Source: Nemophila menziesii
Lineage: Eukaryota; Streptophyta; Magnoliopsida; Boraginales; Hydrophyllaceae
NCBI GenBank assembly: GCA_029959085.1
Contig: JARWIR010000016.1
Coordinates: 18,547,499 to 18,611,498, forward strand
Length of the DNA stretch: 64,000 bases
Direction: 5' to 3'
Part shown: positions 21,709 through 34,092 of the stretch, in pieces
Numbering within the stretch: position 1 is the stretch's first letter
Layout of the letters: each line of letters starts with the position of its first letter
Position numbers and translations under genes: made by a program
The notes under the pieces: generated by a model
The model's input: the letters and a program-made list of their open reading frames with translations, nothing else
Databases searched by the model: none
Told to the model about the DNA's origin: nothing

Positions 21709-22646
21709 CCGAGGTAACACGTCTAACTTTAAAAGACGTTAAATAAAAGTGCTATACGGGAGACAACCCGCAATTTTTACGTTTTTAGGTTTTTAATTCA
21801 TGTTTAGTTTAGTTATTTTTAGTTGATATTGCATAATTGAGAAAGGTATTAGTGTTTTTGATGTTCAGGTGTTAAAGAAATCGAGTCTGGGAGAAAAACA
21901 GAATTTTTTGGGCATGTTCTGGCCTGCCACCGGTATATCGGGCCTTACCGGCGGTATACCGCAGGTCAGAAACACGAGCCCACGGATACTAGTCACGTGT
22001 TCATGGCAGAGAGTCGAATTTCAAAGAGCAGCAGCTCCGGTATACCGGCCAGAACAAAAACTCGTGCCCACGTGTGCACGCCTCGGGTATTTTGCTGTAA
22101 CATGGGTTTCAAGGAGCTCCAGCACCGGTATACCGGGCCCTATGACCGGTATACCGCCGGACACCGCTGGAGAGATAAAAAAATTGTGTTTTTCAGGTTA
22201 TAAGGAAGAAGAGGCTGATCTATCACGAATTTTACAATCCTTAAGCCTCTCCTTCTTCTCCAAACCTCTCCCAACTCCATTAAAGCTTCATCAAACCTTC
22301 CCTAAACATCAAAACACTACCCAATCACCATAAAAACACATCAAGTCTTCTCTCCACATCATTACAAAGAAGATTCAACCACCCATATCATACCAAAACA
22401 CATTAAATCCAAGAATCAAAAGCTTAAATTTCAGAAATTCATCCAACAATTTCTTAGATCCATACCAATCCATCAAGAATCCATCTTACCCATATAGATA
22501 ATCATCATCAAAACACCTTTCCTAACCCAAATAAATCTTGTACAACCAATACTCAAGAGATTCAAATTTCAAGAGTGGTTAAAGCTTTGAGTTGGGGGTC
22601 AATTGAGATGACTAAGAGAACATGAACATTATCTATTGTAAGGGAG
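21709..22646 (+). other. Element C: spacer, palindrome array, leader and small ORF relic
   Basis: Hairpin CGGG-agacaa-CCCG at 21757-21770. Palindromes CCGGTATATCGG (21930), GCGGTATACCGC (21951), CCGGTATACCGG (22037 and 22125) and CCGGTATACCG (22146) give a period of 86-88 bp and include CACGTG-like motifs. A weak TATAAGGA follows near 22199, then the pyrimidine-rich leader. The small ORF at 22330-22497 keeps the 168-base frame of element A without stops, but its ATG is ATA. A PPT-like TTGAGTTGGGGGT lies at 22587-22599. Confidence 0.75.
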
Positions 22647-22970
22647 ATGAATAAAAACAAGGTATTAGATTCTATTGAGAAGAAATCAAGTAAGAAAAGT
22701 TCTAGTTCCAACACAAAAGGTGAAACAGGTCACGAAAAAAGAGGTCAGCTAGCTTTGTTTGATTCAATGGGCAAAAAGGTTCCAGCTTTCGTGAAGAAGA
22801 CAACACAACCTATCCAATTCAAAGGTCCTACACCTGAAGAAAAAGAGTAAGCTTCAAAGACCATGATAGCTTTCGCAGAGAAACAATTAAAGGAAATACC
22901 TTTTGCTTATGAGAAAGTATTTGAAGAAGAAGTTGGTAAAGGAGAATACAAGAAGATTCTTGGAGTTTAA
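22647..22970 (+). pseudogene. Element C copy of the lysine-rich accessory ORF
   Basis: Same product as the element A ORF at 2775-3122: GQLALFDSMGKKVPA, TPEEKE, KQLKE and KVFEEEV motifs are all present in one frame. A single stop at 22848-22850 (TAA against AAA in A) splits it; 40 more codons follow in frame to 22970. The N-terminal part differs in frame from A. Function unknown. Confidence 0.5.
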
Positions 22971-24892
22971 TGAAAGAGTGGGTTGGTCTACGTTCATGGT
23001 AAGACGTTCTAAAAAACGCTCTTTTTGGTTGAATTGTATTTTGTGAGGAGAAGAAGAAGATGTGGCACAGTTGATCTATGAAGAGGTGATACGATTTTCG
23101 GTCTCTCCCATGTCGTTATTTAATGCAATATCCTACTATGATCACGTGTCTTGATCGGAAAGCGAATATGATTTTGGGTGATGAATAGACACTTGAGTTT
23201 AATATGAGTAACAATATTGACAATTCTTGGATCATTAAAGTTTTGAGAGTAATTACGCAACTTTCAAAAGAAGAAAAGGAGTACATCATAACACTCTGTG
23301 AGCAATTAAAGAAAATCCAGCAAATCCTATCTTGGATGTCGATATGTCAAGGTAATAGCCTCGAAGAGTATGATTTCTTTCTTCTCTACCATTTCTTTAT
23401 GTGCAATATGTGTGCTAATTTTAAATTTTATTTCTTTCTTGAGTCTTTTTCGAGTCGTGGGGACACGGCTCACTTTTGAGTTGGGGGTGGGGATTCGTTG
23501 TCCTCATTTTCCTTTTTATTTTTGTATAATATTTAAAAAATTTGGGTCGGAATAGGCATAGAATATGTTGAATGTACCTATTTGAGCATGATTTTACTAG
23601 GTCAATGATAGTAAGTAGTATGTTTTTGAAAGATGTCACAAATATGTTTAGTATGAATGTATGAAAACAGGAAATAAAAGATAGAAAAGTTAATGAGCAA
23701 TGCTAAGACATCATGTTGAAACTTAGGGAGAGTTATTTGGTGTGTAGAAAGTGAGGTTTGAAATTAGTTGAAAACCCGCTTGTCTATGAACTAGTAGTGA
23801 AAAAGTAACAAAATCCAGTATTTAGAAAAATGAATAAGGCAGTTCTTTCATATTGAAGCCACTTGAAGCCTTTTTATACCTTCTCACCCTTTTATTTGAT
23901 ATATTGTTATTATTTATCCGTCTTAGCCCCTCTGAGCCTTTCTAAAGCCTTTATTTAACCACATTATAATTCATACCCTTAGTCTGTAGGACTTATCTAT
24001 ATGACCCGCACTCGAATCGCAAAACCTGAGACAAGTCATTTTTAGAGCTTGAGTTTGGGGTGGTGGGTTTCATCATTTGGGAACATTAGGTTTGGGAATT
24101 TGTAATTGTGATTATATTGATGATGAAAAAGTTATTATTGTAACCCTTTGTCGGGGTGATAGTGAATGAAAAAAGCTGAAAAGCATGAATTGAAAAAGAA
24201 AAAAATATATGAAAAAAATAGCATTATATATCGAACATCAAAAAGAGAGTCATAGCTATACAAAAGAAAAAAATTGATATGAAAAGAATATATATTCAGA
24301 CCGGCAAAGTGGAATTTGTATATCATCATGAAAAAGGTTTGATTTGGGATTATTTGGGATTATTGGGGATGCACATCAAAAGCATCAAAAATTGGGTTGA
24401 GTGAGAACATCTTCGAGTGAAAACTCAAGCTCTAGGGCGATTTGTTGATGGAATGTGAGGAGAGAGCCAAAAGCTCACTTTCCATTATCCAAATATACCA
24501 CACCGTCCCTAAGCCACGTTATAACCAAAGACCTTAGGATTTCTAACTACCTGGTGGAGAAACAGTTGAGTTATTAGGTAGTAGGTGAGTGGATCATTGG
24601 ATGCTATATTAGGACCTATGAACAACCTATAGCCATTAGCACGAACTAAGTTGAGACCTCTCCTTCTGGCATTACGAAATTAATCTTGGCTTGAATTTAT
24701 AGATTGTTGATTATGTGTATATTAAGTATACGTATGCATTAGTTCTTGAGCATTACTACATGGGACTTTTTAGATACTACGCTCTACGATCATTCATTGT
24801 GTTCTGTTCTTATTCTCCTCCTACTTCTTCTTCTTGACTACCCTACTGTTCTTTATTTGTATCGGGACGATACAACTTTGAGTTGGAGGTCT
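22971..24892 (+). other. Element C: 3' untranslated internal region
   Basis: No convincing ORF. Collinear with element A: GAGTCGTGGGGACACGGCTC hairpin near 23453, PPT-like TTGAGTTGGGGGTGGGG (23476-23492) and TTGAGTTTGGGGTGGTGGG (24049-24067), inverted pair TTTGTCGG (24147-24154) and CCGGCAAA (24301-24308), and the polypurine tract TTGAGTTGGAGGTCT (24878-24892) at the LTR. Confidence 0.75.
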
Positions 24893-26407
24893 TGATGTTT
24901 CCTCATTTGTGATGATTTAATCTATCTTGGAAACATTATTTTAGGTGTATTTATTAGAGTATAGGTCGATTTTCTCATGATTTAGTACACTTTCCTATTT
25001 TGTGTCTTGAATTAATTATTTTTTTTTTAGAGCATATTGGGTTTAATTGTTTATTTAGTGTGTAGCTTTAAAGATATATGATAATTAATTAGAGTCCAAG
25101 TTAGTTCTAAGAGCTAAAGGAAAGAGGATAAACATGGAAATTGGAGATAAGGAAACAAAAGCTAAAGTATGGAAAGATAAAGCTGCCAAATAAATCTGAA
25201 TTTCACCACCCACGACCACAAATTGGCTTATATCTCAAAATCGGTGAGGAATTTGGAAGAACGGTCAGAAGCAAAGTTGAAGATCTTTCTGAGACGATGA
25301 ATTTCGACTACTCATACGCGTCAACCCGATAAGTATTGAAGTTGTTAGGACCAAAAACAAAACGTGGTTGATTCCATATTTTAGGGTTACGAATTTGAGT
25401 TGGACTAGGAGTCCATTACTTACCTTTTCCTCCAAGAAAATGAATTAGGTCTTCCTATACACTATAAATACAACCTCTTATCACAAGAAAATCATCCTTG
25501 GCTAAACCTTAAGCCAGGAAGAAGCTACAACACAAGAAGAGAAGTCTGGAAAGAGCTGGGCATCAATTATGTCTCCATCAACTTCAATTCTGTAATTCTT
25601 TTCTTTTCTTTCTTTAGTATGAATTAAATAAATTTAGCTTGAGTTTTAGCATATATGTATGAACCCTAGTTTTGGTTGATATCTATCTAATTTTGGAATT
25701 ATATGTTTTAAATTGTATTCATGTTTTATTTTTCTGTCTATGTGTTTGACTTATAATCTGTTTTCTACGCGGTGTACAACGTATAGGATTAATTTACTTT
25801 AATGATAGTTAGATATTCAAGAGCTAAGACATATTTAATTATTGGGAACAACACATAGCGTCTAGAACAAGGTTTAGACCTGACAAATCAACCTAACTAG
25901 ATTGTCATTATGGTTTGGTGTATTGCCATTTAATCAATTGCAGGAAAAGTTTGCTTAGGTTCTTATTGACACAGGTAAACCCTGTTTGAAACTACCTAGC
26001 GCAATTGAAACCGATCATTTAAATACTACATGATTCACCCTTACATGTTTAGAACGGCAAAAGTGGTGGGGATTACTTGCTAATTACTCAGGCTAAACTA
26101 TCATATTATTTGTTCTTAGCTTATTTAATTTTCTAGTCTTTTAATTTAGTAGTTTGATTTTCTATTTAAAAACCAAATGAAAATCTATCTTTCTCTTCTT
26201 TACTCTTGCGTATCATCTGTTCTAGCTCTCATATCTGCACTTGATAATTTGCATAAGTTCTTCCTAACTTTCGTAGTCTCTGAGGGACGAATCTTCTTAT
26301 CATTAAAACTTGCATACATCCTGTAATACTTGCAGAACCGTGCTCAGCCTAGGGGGTTTATTTTCACTTATTTTATTCATTATTTTATCACACCTTAGGC
26401 GACACCA
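24893..26407 (+). repeat. Element C, 3' LTR
   Basis: 1515-bp LTR matching 18245-19761, TATA box at 25463-25470, ending GACACCA, then the ACATA target duplication (26408-26412). Scattered substitutions between the two LTRs show the insertion is not brand new. Confidence 0.95.
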
Positions 26408-26412
26408 ACATA

Positions 26413-27800
26413 TTTGACACTTAAATAAATCATTGTTATAGTTTCCAGGTATTAGTCCATGAGTTTTAAGTCTTTTAATAGAGGAAACATTTAAGTGTCC
26501 TAATATAGCGTGCCACATATCTAGAGATTCAACAATATAAGCAGAAGTAGATGCATTCTCATTAAAAGCATAAAGAACATTAAGTAAAAATAGTCTACCA
26601 TTAAGGTAACCTTTTCCTACAAAGTCACCATTCCTAGACATTATTATTTTCCCACCCTCAAAAACAAGTCTAAGTCCAGCTTTGTTTAGAAGAGACCCAG
26701 AGAATAAATTTCTACGAAGCGTGGGGACATACAAAACATCGTTAAGGGCTAAGGTCTTGCCAGAGGTAAGTTTAAGACAAACCTTTTCCTTGCCATGGAC
26801 GCCCGCAGTTGTAGAGTTTCCCATGTACGCGCATTCCCCTTCAGCTACATCTCAAACCCCTGGAATAACTCTTTGTTGGCGCACAAGTGTCTTGAAACTC
26901 CAGTATTGAGAATTCATTCATCCTTGTTTTCTACCAAATTAGTTTCGACCATTACCGCGACAATTACCTCTTCAGTTTCAGTCAAGTTGCCGCGAAATGG
27001 GTTATTTGGGATGAACTTGTCCTTCCATTGATATGCCTTGTGTCCTTCCTTTCCAGAACAGTAGCAAGTTGATTTGGTTTTCTGAATATGAGAAGTTGGT
27101 TTAAAGTTACCTCCGTATTTGTCAAATTTACCCTTCGATTTGTTGTTCTTATTCAGACCATAAAATTTTCCTTTACCCCTGAAACCTTCTTTGTTACCAT
27201 AAGTCTCGACCAAGTTTGATTTCAAAGAATAATGAGGTAGAGATTCAGACTTATCTTTAAGACGATTTGCCTCTTCGGTTCTCATGTGGTTGATTAGCTC
27301 TTAGATCGTCATATCTTTTTTCTTATGTTTGAGGTGGTTGCGATAGTCACTCTAGGATGGCGGGAATTTATCAAGTAACACATTAGCTTGTAAGATTTCA
27401 CACATTTTCATTCCTTCGGATACAATTTATGTTTGTTTGATTTATTTCTTACCAAAGTAGTCACCTCCATATTTAGTGTGTAAACGGTCCCAAATAGTTT
27501 TTGAAGATTTTTCGTTTACAAATAAATCAAACAAGGGGTTCGACATATGGTTTAAAAGATGGCCCCTAGTTAGTTTATTTGCCTTGTCATATTTTAAAAT
27601 TTTAGCGGATATAGTAGCATCTGTATTATCAGTTGAAACATGAGGGTGTTCAAGTAGTACAAAATCGACTTCTAATTGTTCAAAGAAAATAAGAAGTTTT
27701 TGGGACCAGCGTTTAAAATTAGAACTATCTAAGGTTCGAGTCTCGACATATCAAGTAAGGTTTTCAAAGTCGTAGTTAAAGCCGAAGAAGGATAATCCAT
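26413..27800 (-). pseudogene. Copia1: gag, protease and GAG-pre-integrase part
   Basis: 5' portion of the copia element cut by element C. Gag begins at ATG 27800 (MDYPSSALTTTL) with several frame breaks; a motif like KYGGDYF lies near 27470. The zinc knuckle near 27030-27070 is damaged: the second and fourth ligand positions are Ser and Trp instead of Cys. The protease region retains MGNSTTAG and LTSGKTLALNDVLYVPTLRRNL (26824 on), and the pre-integrase domain has WHAILGHLN and CQIC. Reading resumes at 18244 in the same sense. Confidence 0.88.
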
Positions 27801-28313
27801 TACAGATTACTTATTAAAAGTTCATTCTTAAATTGTTGGATAAAATTAAAGCGCTACTGTAATGGTATTTAAAACTTGTGAAAATAAGCTTTAACTACTA
27901 ATTACGAAAAGAAATAATTAAAGACAGAAATATTAAAACCAAAGGTAAATGACGAACCTGATTAGTGAAGACAATAACATAACTGTAGTGTCGTGGAGGA
28001 GCCACTACCTTAAGAACAAATTCCAGGACAGCCGAGATGCTATACTATTTTTCGCGAACGTTCCCAAAGGTTTAAACACTACTACCTACTCTCGTGTGCA
28101 CTCACAAGCAAAAGTTTGAAATATGTATTTGTTTCGCTCAAGAACAGAAGTAGAGGAGAAGAAGAATTTTGGTGCTGGTTTATTTCGTAAAGCTGTGTAA
28201 AGTTGGCGTGTGTGAAATGAACTGATGTAAGCTCCTATTTATGGACGGAATAGATTAGCCAGTAACTAGCCGTTACAGCTCAGTCAAAGCTGGTAGTCAT
28301 AGCCGAAAAAATA
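27801..28313 (-). repeat. Probable 5' LTR / leader of copia1
   Basis: Non-coding sequence upstream of copia gag. On the minus strand it has a TATA-like CCATAAATAGGAG (near 28235) followed by a transcribed-leader-like stretch. A plausible LTR end CCAACA lies near 27835, but no clear primer-binding site was found. LINE2 inserted at 28313/28314, and the sequence resumes at 32627, so the outer LTR part lies there. Boundary uncertain. Confidence 0.5.
28300..28313. repeat. Target duplication of LINE2, 3'-side copy
   Basis: TAGCCGAAAAAATA, repeated exactly at 32613-32626 on the other side of LINE2. Fourteen bases is a normal length for LINE target-primed insertion. Confidence 0.88.
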
Positions 28314-28439
28314 GTAACATTCATTTCTTTTCTTTTTTTGTCTTAGAAAGAAATTACAGTTACATACAAATACGAGCTAGTCTATCTAGCCCATCAGAAA
28401 AATCAATTATAGACATAGTCGGACACCTAGAAGTGTCTA

Positions 28440-31400
28440 TACCCATTCTACCGAGTTTAGCAAACTTATCCGCTATTTGGTTAAAATCTCTTCAAATGTG
28501 AAAGATCTTCCACCTCGGGAATCTCTTAAGCCAGCTGAGTGCTTCACCAATCATTGGTCTTATTCTCCAATTGGAACCACCACCATTCAAAATACCTTGA
28601 ACAACCTCAAGGTTGTCAGAGTAGAAAGAGCTACTCTGGAAATTGCATGGCCTGAAGAATGACCCAAGCTTCACCTTCAAGTACTGTATTCACTCTGGCT
28701 CTTTTAACAATTATTTGACTGGTCATTCCATCTTTATTAACTTCAATAGACACGATTCCAGTTGATTCCCAACTGTTAATAAAAGTGGCATCATTCATCC
28801 AAACATAATTTGCATCATCATTAATAAAAGGGTTAATATTATCTTTAGAAAATTTATGTTGAGAGATTTCATTATCCTCCTTAGCATCTCTTCTATCAGA
28901 AAATAAATATTGTAATAGATATTTTGATTTTTCGTTGATCTCCACAATATCCCAAGACCTTTTCTCAAAAAGTCCTTTCATCCTAGCCTTCCAAATATTC
29001 CAAATCGTAACAAATATTGTTGCAGTTACTAATCTCCTATTCCACCCATTTTTCGCGTAGTTATCAATAATAATTTTAATCCATTCACTGATACTTCTGT
29101 TGAAAGAATCATCAATTTTGCACTGAAGTTGAGAGTTAGCCCAAACACCCATACTAAACGGGCATTTAATAAATAGATGCGTTATTGATTCCGCCTCGTT
29201 TTCGCACCACTCACATATGTCGTTATCGCTACATTTTCTTTTCTTCAGATTAAATTTCGTTGGAATAGCATTATTATGTAATTTCCAAATAAAATTTATA
29301 ATCTTAAGAGGAACATTCGAATCCCAAATTATATTCCACATTTTATAGTCATTAACTTCGCCATTAGAGGATGGTTCACCTTCTTTATCATTCTCCTTTT
29401 GTACCACTCTATGATAACCAGATTTCGTCGAGTATTCCCCGTCTTTAGAATCTGGCCAAATGATTCTATCTTCTTTATCGAGTTGCAAAATCGGAATTTT
29501 CCTAATATCTGCTAAATCTCTTGAAGTACAAAAGTCTTTAAGAATATCGAAATTCCAATTTGATAAATTATTGTTAAAGCACTCTGCCAACTTATTGATC
29601 TTATAATCTTTCGGCTTATCTAATTTGTAGCCTTTCGAGATCCAAGAGTCATTCATACATTGATAGTAAGACCATGACCGACCTGCCATATGCATTCCTC
29701 CTTAAGAAAGAAGAGTCCTTTATAAATACTTCCCCAACTCCAAGATCTTTTATTCTTAAGTTTAGCATTCCACATATCTGAATTCGGAAAGTAAAACCCT
29801 TTTAGGACCTTACCCACTAAGGAGTCTGGATTATGTAAAATTCGCCAAACTTGTTTTCCAAGAAGAGCTATATTCATCTTACGAAATTCTTGAAAACCAA
29901 TACCACCCATTTTTTTAGCTTTAGCAAGTTTTTTCCATTTAATCCAGTGTATCCTTTTTTTATATCCAGAATTCCACCAAAACTTAGCCACAATACCACT
30001 AAGTCTTTTACATAAAGTAATTGGGAATTCAAAAATAGACATGGCATAATTCGGTATCGACTGTAGTACATCCTTAGTCAAAACCTCTTTGCCTCAATCC
30101 GATAAAAATTTAGACGTCCAATTAGCAGATTTGTTCATGAACTTGACCGTAATATAGTTAAGGTTTTAAATTTAGATCTTTTAAGAGACATCGGAATACC
30201 CAAATATTTACCCATAGAATTTGTAAGCTCAATTTTAACGTATTAGCGTTATTTCTTGCTCTATCATCTGATATCCCGTTACTAAACATAACAGTTGACT
30301 TATTGAAATTTATCTTTTGTCCTGAAGCGCCGCAATATCTAGATAATATATCTTTAAAAGTATTTATTGCTTTGTCATTTACCTCCAAGAAAAATAGAGA
30401 ATCGTCCGCAAACAGTAGATCGGTAAGTCTCAGAGCAGCTCTAGCAAGAGAAATTCCTTTTATATTACCCTCTCGACATTCAAAGTGTATTAGCCTATCA
30501 AGCCTTCAGTGAGCATAGAAAACAGTAGCGGAGATAAAGGATCGTCTTGCCTGATACCTTGCTTTGGTTTGCATTTCGCATCCTTTCACCATTAACCTTA
30601 ATTTGATAAGAGACTGAGGAGATGCAATTAAAAACCATTTCTCTCCACTTTTTACAAAATCCTAGGTTCTTTAGGATCGCCATAAGAAATTCTCAGTTAA
30701 CTTGATCATAGTCTTTTGCCATATCGATCTTAGCTGCACCATAATATTTATTTGATCTTCGTTTATTTTTAAGAAAGAAACCCACTTCTTGAGCTATCAT
30801 AATATTATCCTGAAAGTGGATTGTGTTGGAGAAACTATAGAATCCATTAGAGGTTGAATTCTAAGCGCCATAATTTTAGCGATTATTTTATAGTTAATAT
30901 TAATACATGAAATAGGTCCATAATCCTTGATAGACTCTTGTTGATTACCTTTCGGAATGAGAGAAATGATTGTATCATTAATGCTATCAAGAAGGGTATT
31001 AAAGGAAAAGAAATCATGTACCATTTTGTAGATATCGTCCTTACTAATATTCCATATAAAAATTACCATGTAAGTCATCCGGTCCGGGAGCTTTAGAACT
31101 TGACATAGCAAAAACCGCTTGCCTAACTTCTTCCATTTCCGGGATTCTTGTTCAATAAGAGTTAGTATTATCATCCACCTTACATGGCATATGAATCACC
31201 ACCTCCTCAATATTAGAAACTGTATTTTCTTTAAAAAGATTAATGAAATAATTCGGAATTTTCTCAAGCAGCACCTGGTATTTTTCAATCATTCTCCTGC
31301 TATTACAGAAAGTTTCCCTACTCCATCTAGTGAGTGCAAGACACGTGGCATCTTTTTTATTAACAAAGTCTTGAATATTAGATATATTTCTTGACTCATT

Positions 31401-32429
31401 CCAGGTACTATTAACTACGTCCCGTTTGGGATTGATTATTTTAGAGCTAAAAGTGCTTTTTGATTAAAATTAAAACATTTGTAAAAATAATTAAAAAATA
31501 TATTGACATCTAAAATCACTTTAAGTGATTATTTTAATAAACACTTATCTAGTGCTTTTTCTAAAAGTGATTTTAAGGGTCTAAAATATTTTTATGGATC
31601 TAAAATCACTTCAAGTGATTATTTTGAAAAGCAATCCCAAACGGTCTCTACTTCTCTACACATTGAACTATCTAACCAACGGGGTTCAAACATGAAATAT
31701 TTCTTACTACACGTATATGAAAAATCTCTTTGAAAAATGATTGGTGAATGATCTGACTCTATAGCCGGTGGTACTTTAATAATTGTTTGAGGAAACATAT
31801 TATACCATAAATCGGAAGCCAAAACTCTATCTAACCTTTCTTTAACGTTTCTAATCCCTTTCTCTTATTTGTCCAAGTAAAATAGCACCCTTTTAAAGGG
31901 ATACCAATGAAGTTGTTATTATTAATAAATTCGTTAAAACACAGCATTCGGTCGAGATTAGGTGCAATTTTACCTTGCTTTTCTGATGATTTTGCAATTT
32001 CATTAAAATCGCCAACGATTAAAATAGGTTCTTTGATTTTGCGTTTCCACTTGGTTAAGTTATCAAAAACAATTTCCCTTTCTTTTTGGTCGTTGTGCAT
32101 GTATAACAATTAAATACCATGGAGTGGATTTAGGTTCGGTTATATGACAAATTGCATAATACGAACACAGAAGGGAATACTTATATTAAAGATATTTTTC
32201 CAAGCGGTAATAATTCCTTCGAACCTAGAAGCTCTTCCCCAGGGTTGACTATAAATTTATTATCAAAATACTTAAGAAAACAACAAGATTGGATATTATT
32301 ACTTTTTACCCGAGATTTCAACAAACAAATAAAAGATAATTTAAACTTCGAAATAAAGGCGCGAATCGTCTTCTTTGTCGAGGTCTCCTTAACACCTTGA
32401 CAATTCCAAATAAGCATATTATCCATCAA
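28440..32429 (-). pseudogene. LINE2 ORF2: endonuclease - RT - RNase H (decayed)
   Basis: From ATG 32429 (MMDNMLIWNCQG): endonuclease with IVGDFNEIA (near 32010) and SDHSP (near 31755); reverse transcriptase from about 31170, with FADDSLFF at 30389-30412 and the PISCININYKI motif; zf-RVT with CEWCENE and H/C ligands near 29210; and an RNase H domain near the 3' end (NDATFINSW, EGEAWVILQAM, 28830-28640). At least six frame breaks. The RNase H domain distinguishes it from what remains of LINE1. Not functional. Confidence 0.9.
31419..31648. mobile_element. 230-bp MITE, family copy 1
   Basis: Ends GTCCCGTTTGGGATTG and CAATCCCAAACGGTCTC are inverted complements; flanked by TAC on both sides. Internally it repeats AAAATCACTTNAAGTGATTATTTT palindromes. 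Same family and length as 50505-50734 and 50792-51024. It interrupts LINE2 coding sequence, so the LINE is older. Confidence 0.85.
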
Positions 32430-32626
32430 CTCCGGTCGCTTTCTTACCGGGCTGGTCGTTACCCTCTGGTTGATTTTGGACGATGTTTTCCTTCACGAGC
32501 AAAGCCCGAGTACTCACATCGTCCTTCGAATTGTAATCAGATTGGATAAGAAATACTTGTTTCAAAAGACGAATCTTCTTCCAAATGTTCCCAATGTCAA
32601 GGTATTGTAAACTAGCCGAAAAAATA

Positions 32627-33121
32627 TAGCATAAAGTATATTTGAAGAGAATATACCCGCCAATATATTTAATAAATACGAAATCATTAGGAGTGTCAAT
32701 AACTTTCCAAAGATTATTATTAATTCAATTTAATAAATTAATACCAGCCAAAACAATGGAGCAGGGTTTATAAAAGAATCATAGTAAAAAGGAGAGAACT
32801 TATCTTGAAAATCCCATTCCACCAATATTGTCAGTTAAAAGACGGCTTGAAGAAGTAAGCGTGATATGAGAAACGTATCGGTTCAATAGGTCTAGGCTTA
32901 GGAATGTGAAAAAACGACAAACAACCCAATAGGAGCCAAAAAGAACAACAGTCTTATAACGGGCCCAAAAATGAGGTCCCTTTTGTATTGAAAAGGAGAA
33001 AGCCTTATATAAATTAGCAGCGCAGCATAACTCTCCGAATTAAAGCAATAGGCCCAAATAAGAGAGAAAAGACCTATTGGCGGCTGATATATGATTATAA
33101 ATAGAAACCAGAGCTTCAACA
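32627..33121. other. Continuation of copia1 flank; no gene seen
   Basis: Sequence that was contiguous with 28300 before LINE2 arrived, hence outer copia1 LTR or host flank. AT-rich, with a TTTATAAAAGAATC box near 32769. The minus-strand frame at 32898-33182 has no recognisable domain. Confidence 0.4.
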
Positions 33122-33416
33122 TGAATTTTAGAGTTTTTTTTAATATTAACATATTTTTAATAAATAATTGGCAATTTGGCATATAAAGGAAAGTATTTTC
33201 AGATTTAGCACAAGGGCGGCATCCCGAACACCGCCCTTAGGCAAATTGTATTTTTGTTAAGGGCGGTGGTTGAATGACCGCCCTTACAATTTTGCCTAAG
33301 GGCGGTGTTCGGGATGCCGCCCTTGTGCTAAATCTGAAAATACTTTCCTTTATATGCCAAATTGCCAATTATTTATAAAAAGAATGCTAACCTTGAAAAA
33401 AACTCTGAATTTTAAT
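33122..33416. mobile_element. Foldback element with three nested hairpins
   Basis: Long inverted repeat: the left arm (33122-33249) pairs with the right arm (33289-33416), near-perfect in the inner 85 bases. AAGGGCGG...CCGCCCTT hairpins occur three times: one within each arm (33212-33238 and 33298-33324) and one at the centre (33258-33286). GGGCGGT motifs are reminiscent of subterminal repeats of CACTA-type transposons. No coding capacity. Confidence 0.75.
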
Positions 33417-33563
33417 AAAAGAAAAAAGCCAGATTAATGTTTATTAAAAAACTTATTTAAAAAAAGATGCAATAAGATTTTTTATAGAAAACAGCCCATC
33501 CCAAACTACCCTTATAATTAACAATTAAAAAAAATTAGAAAAAAACAAAACAAAAACTAATTA

Positions 33564-33976
33564 ACACACGCGCGCGTACGTGAAATTTTTTTAAAATCGT
33601 CATAACTAATTCTAAAAAAAATAAAAAATTTATATATTTGGATAAAGCAAATTAATATTTACGTCTATGATTTTTTTCAGAATTTTTTGAACTTTTTGAT
33701 TTTTTTGAATTTTTTAATTCGCAGAACATGGAATTCCATGTTTTGATATAAGGAATTTGTATTCTGCAGACACGAAATTAATTGTTTAAAACATGGAATT
33801 TCATGTTCTGCGAATTAAAAAATTAAAAAAAATCAAAAAATTCAGAAAATTCCGAAAAAAATCATAGACGTAAATATTAATTTGATTTATCCAAATATGA
33901 TTTTTTTTGATTTTTCTGATTTTTTTTGAATTAGTTATGGCGATTTAAAAAAAAATTCACGGACGCGCGCGTGTGA
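33564..33976. mobile_element. AT-rich foldback element with CG-rich tips
   Basis: Inverted arms of about 175 bases beginning CACACGCGCGCGT and ending with the complement ACGCGCGCGTGTG. Inner arms include AACATGGAATT and GACGTAAATATTAATTTG in opposite orientation. No clear target duplication. MITE-like; superfamily unknown. Confidence 0.7.
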
Positions 33977-33981
33977 TGAAA

Positions 33982-34092
33982 TTAGTAGTAGTAGGTGGTG
34001 GTGGTAGTGGTTGTGGTGGTTGAGGTGGTTGTAGTGGTGGTGGTGGTTGTGGTGGTGGTGGTGGTGGTGGTGGTGGTGGTGGTGGTGGTGGA
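33982..34092. repeat. (GGT)n microsatellite
   Basis: Imperfect GTA/GGT repeats passing into pure GGT toward 34090. Confidence 0.95.

Larger units (their letters stand above)
28314..32612 (-). mobile_element. LINE2, 5'-truncated L1-type element
   Basis: Non-LTR retrotransposon on the minus strand, bounded by 14-bp direct repeats. The 3' end is an A-rich tail (complement of 28318-28342). The 5' end is truncated within the last part of ORF1: a short open tail (32600-32430) ends just before ORF2. A 230-bp MITE interrupts the endonuclease/RT linker at 31419-31648. Confidence 0.9.

Noticed and set aside
21869..22333. 154-codon + frame through the GC-rich array of element C
   Set aside because: Repeats such as TGI-G arise from the palindrome units; the frame is not shared with A or B.
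33982..34092. GGT repeat as a glycine-rich coding region
   Set aside because: Simple microsatellite without a surrounding ORF.
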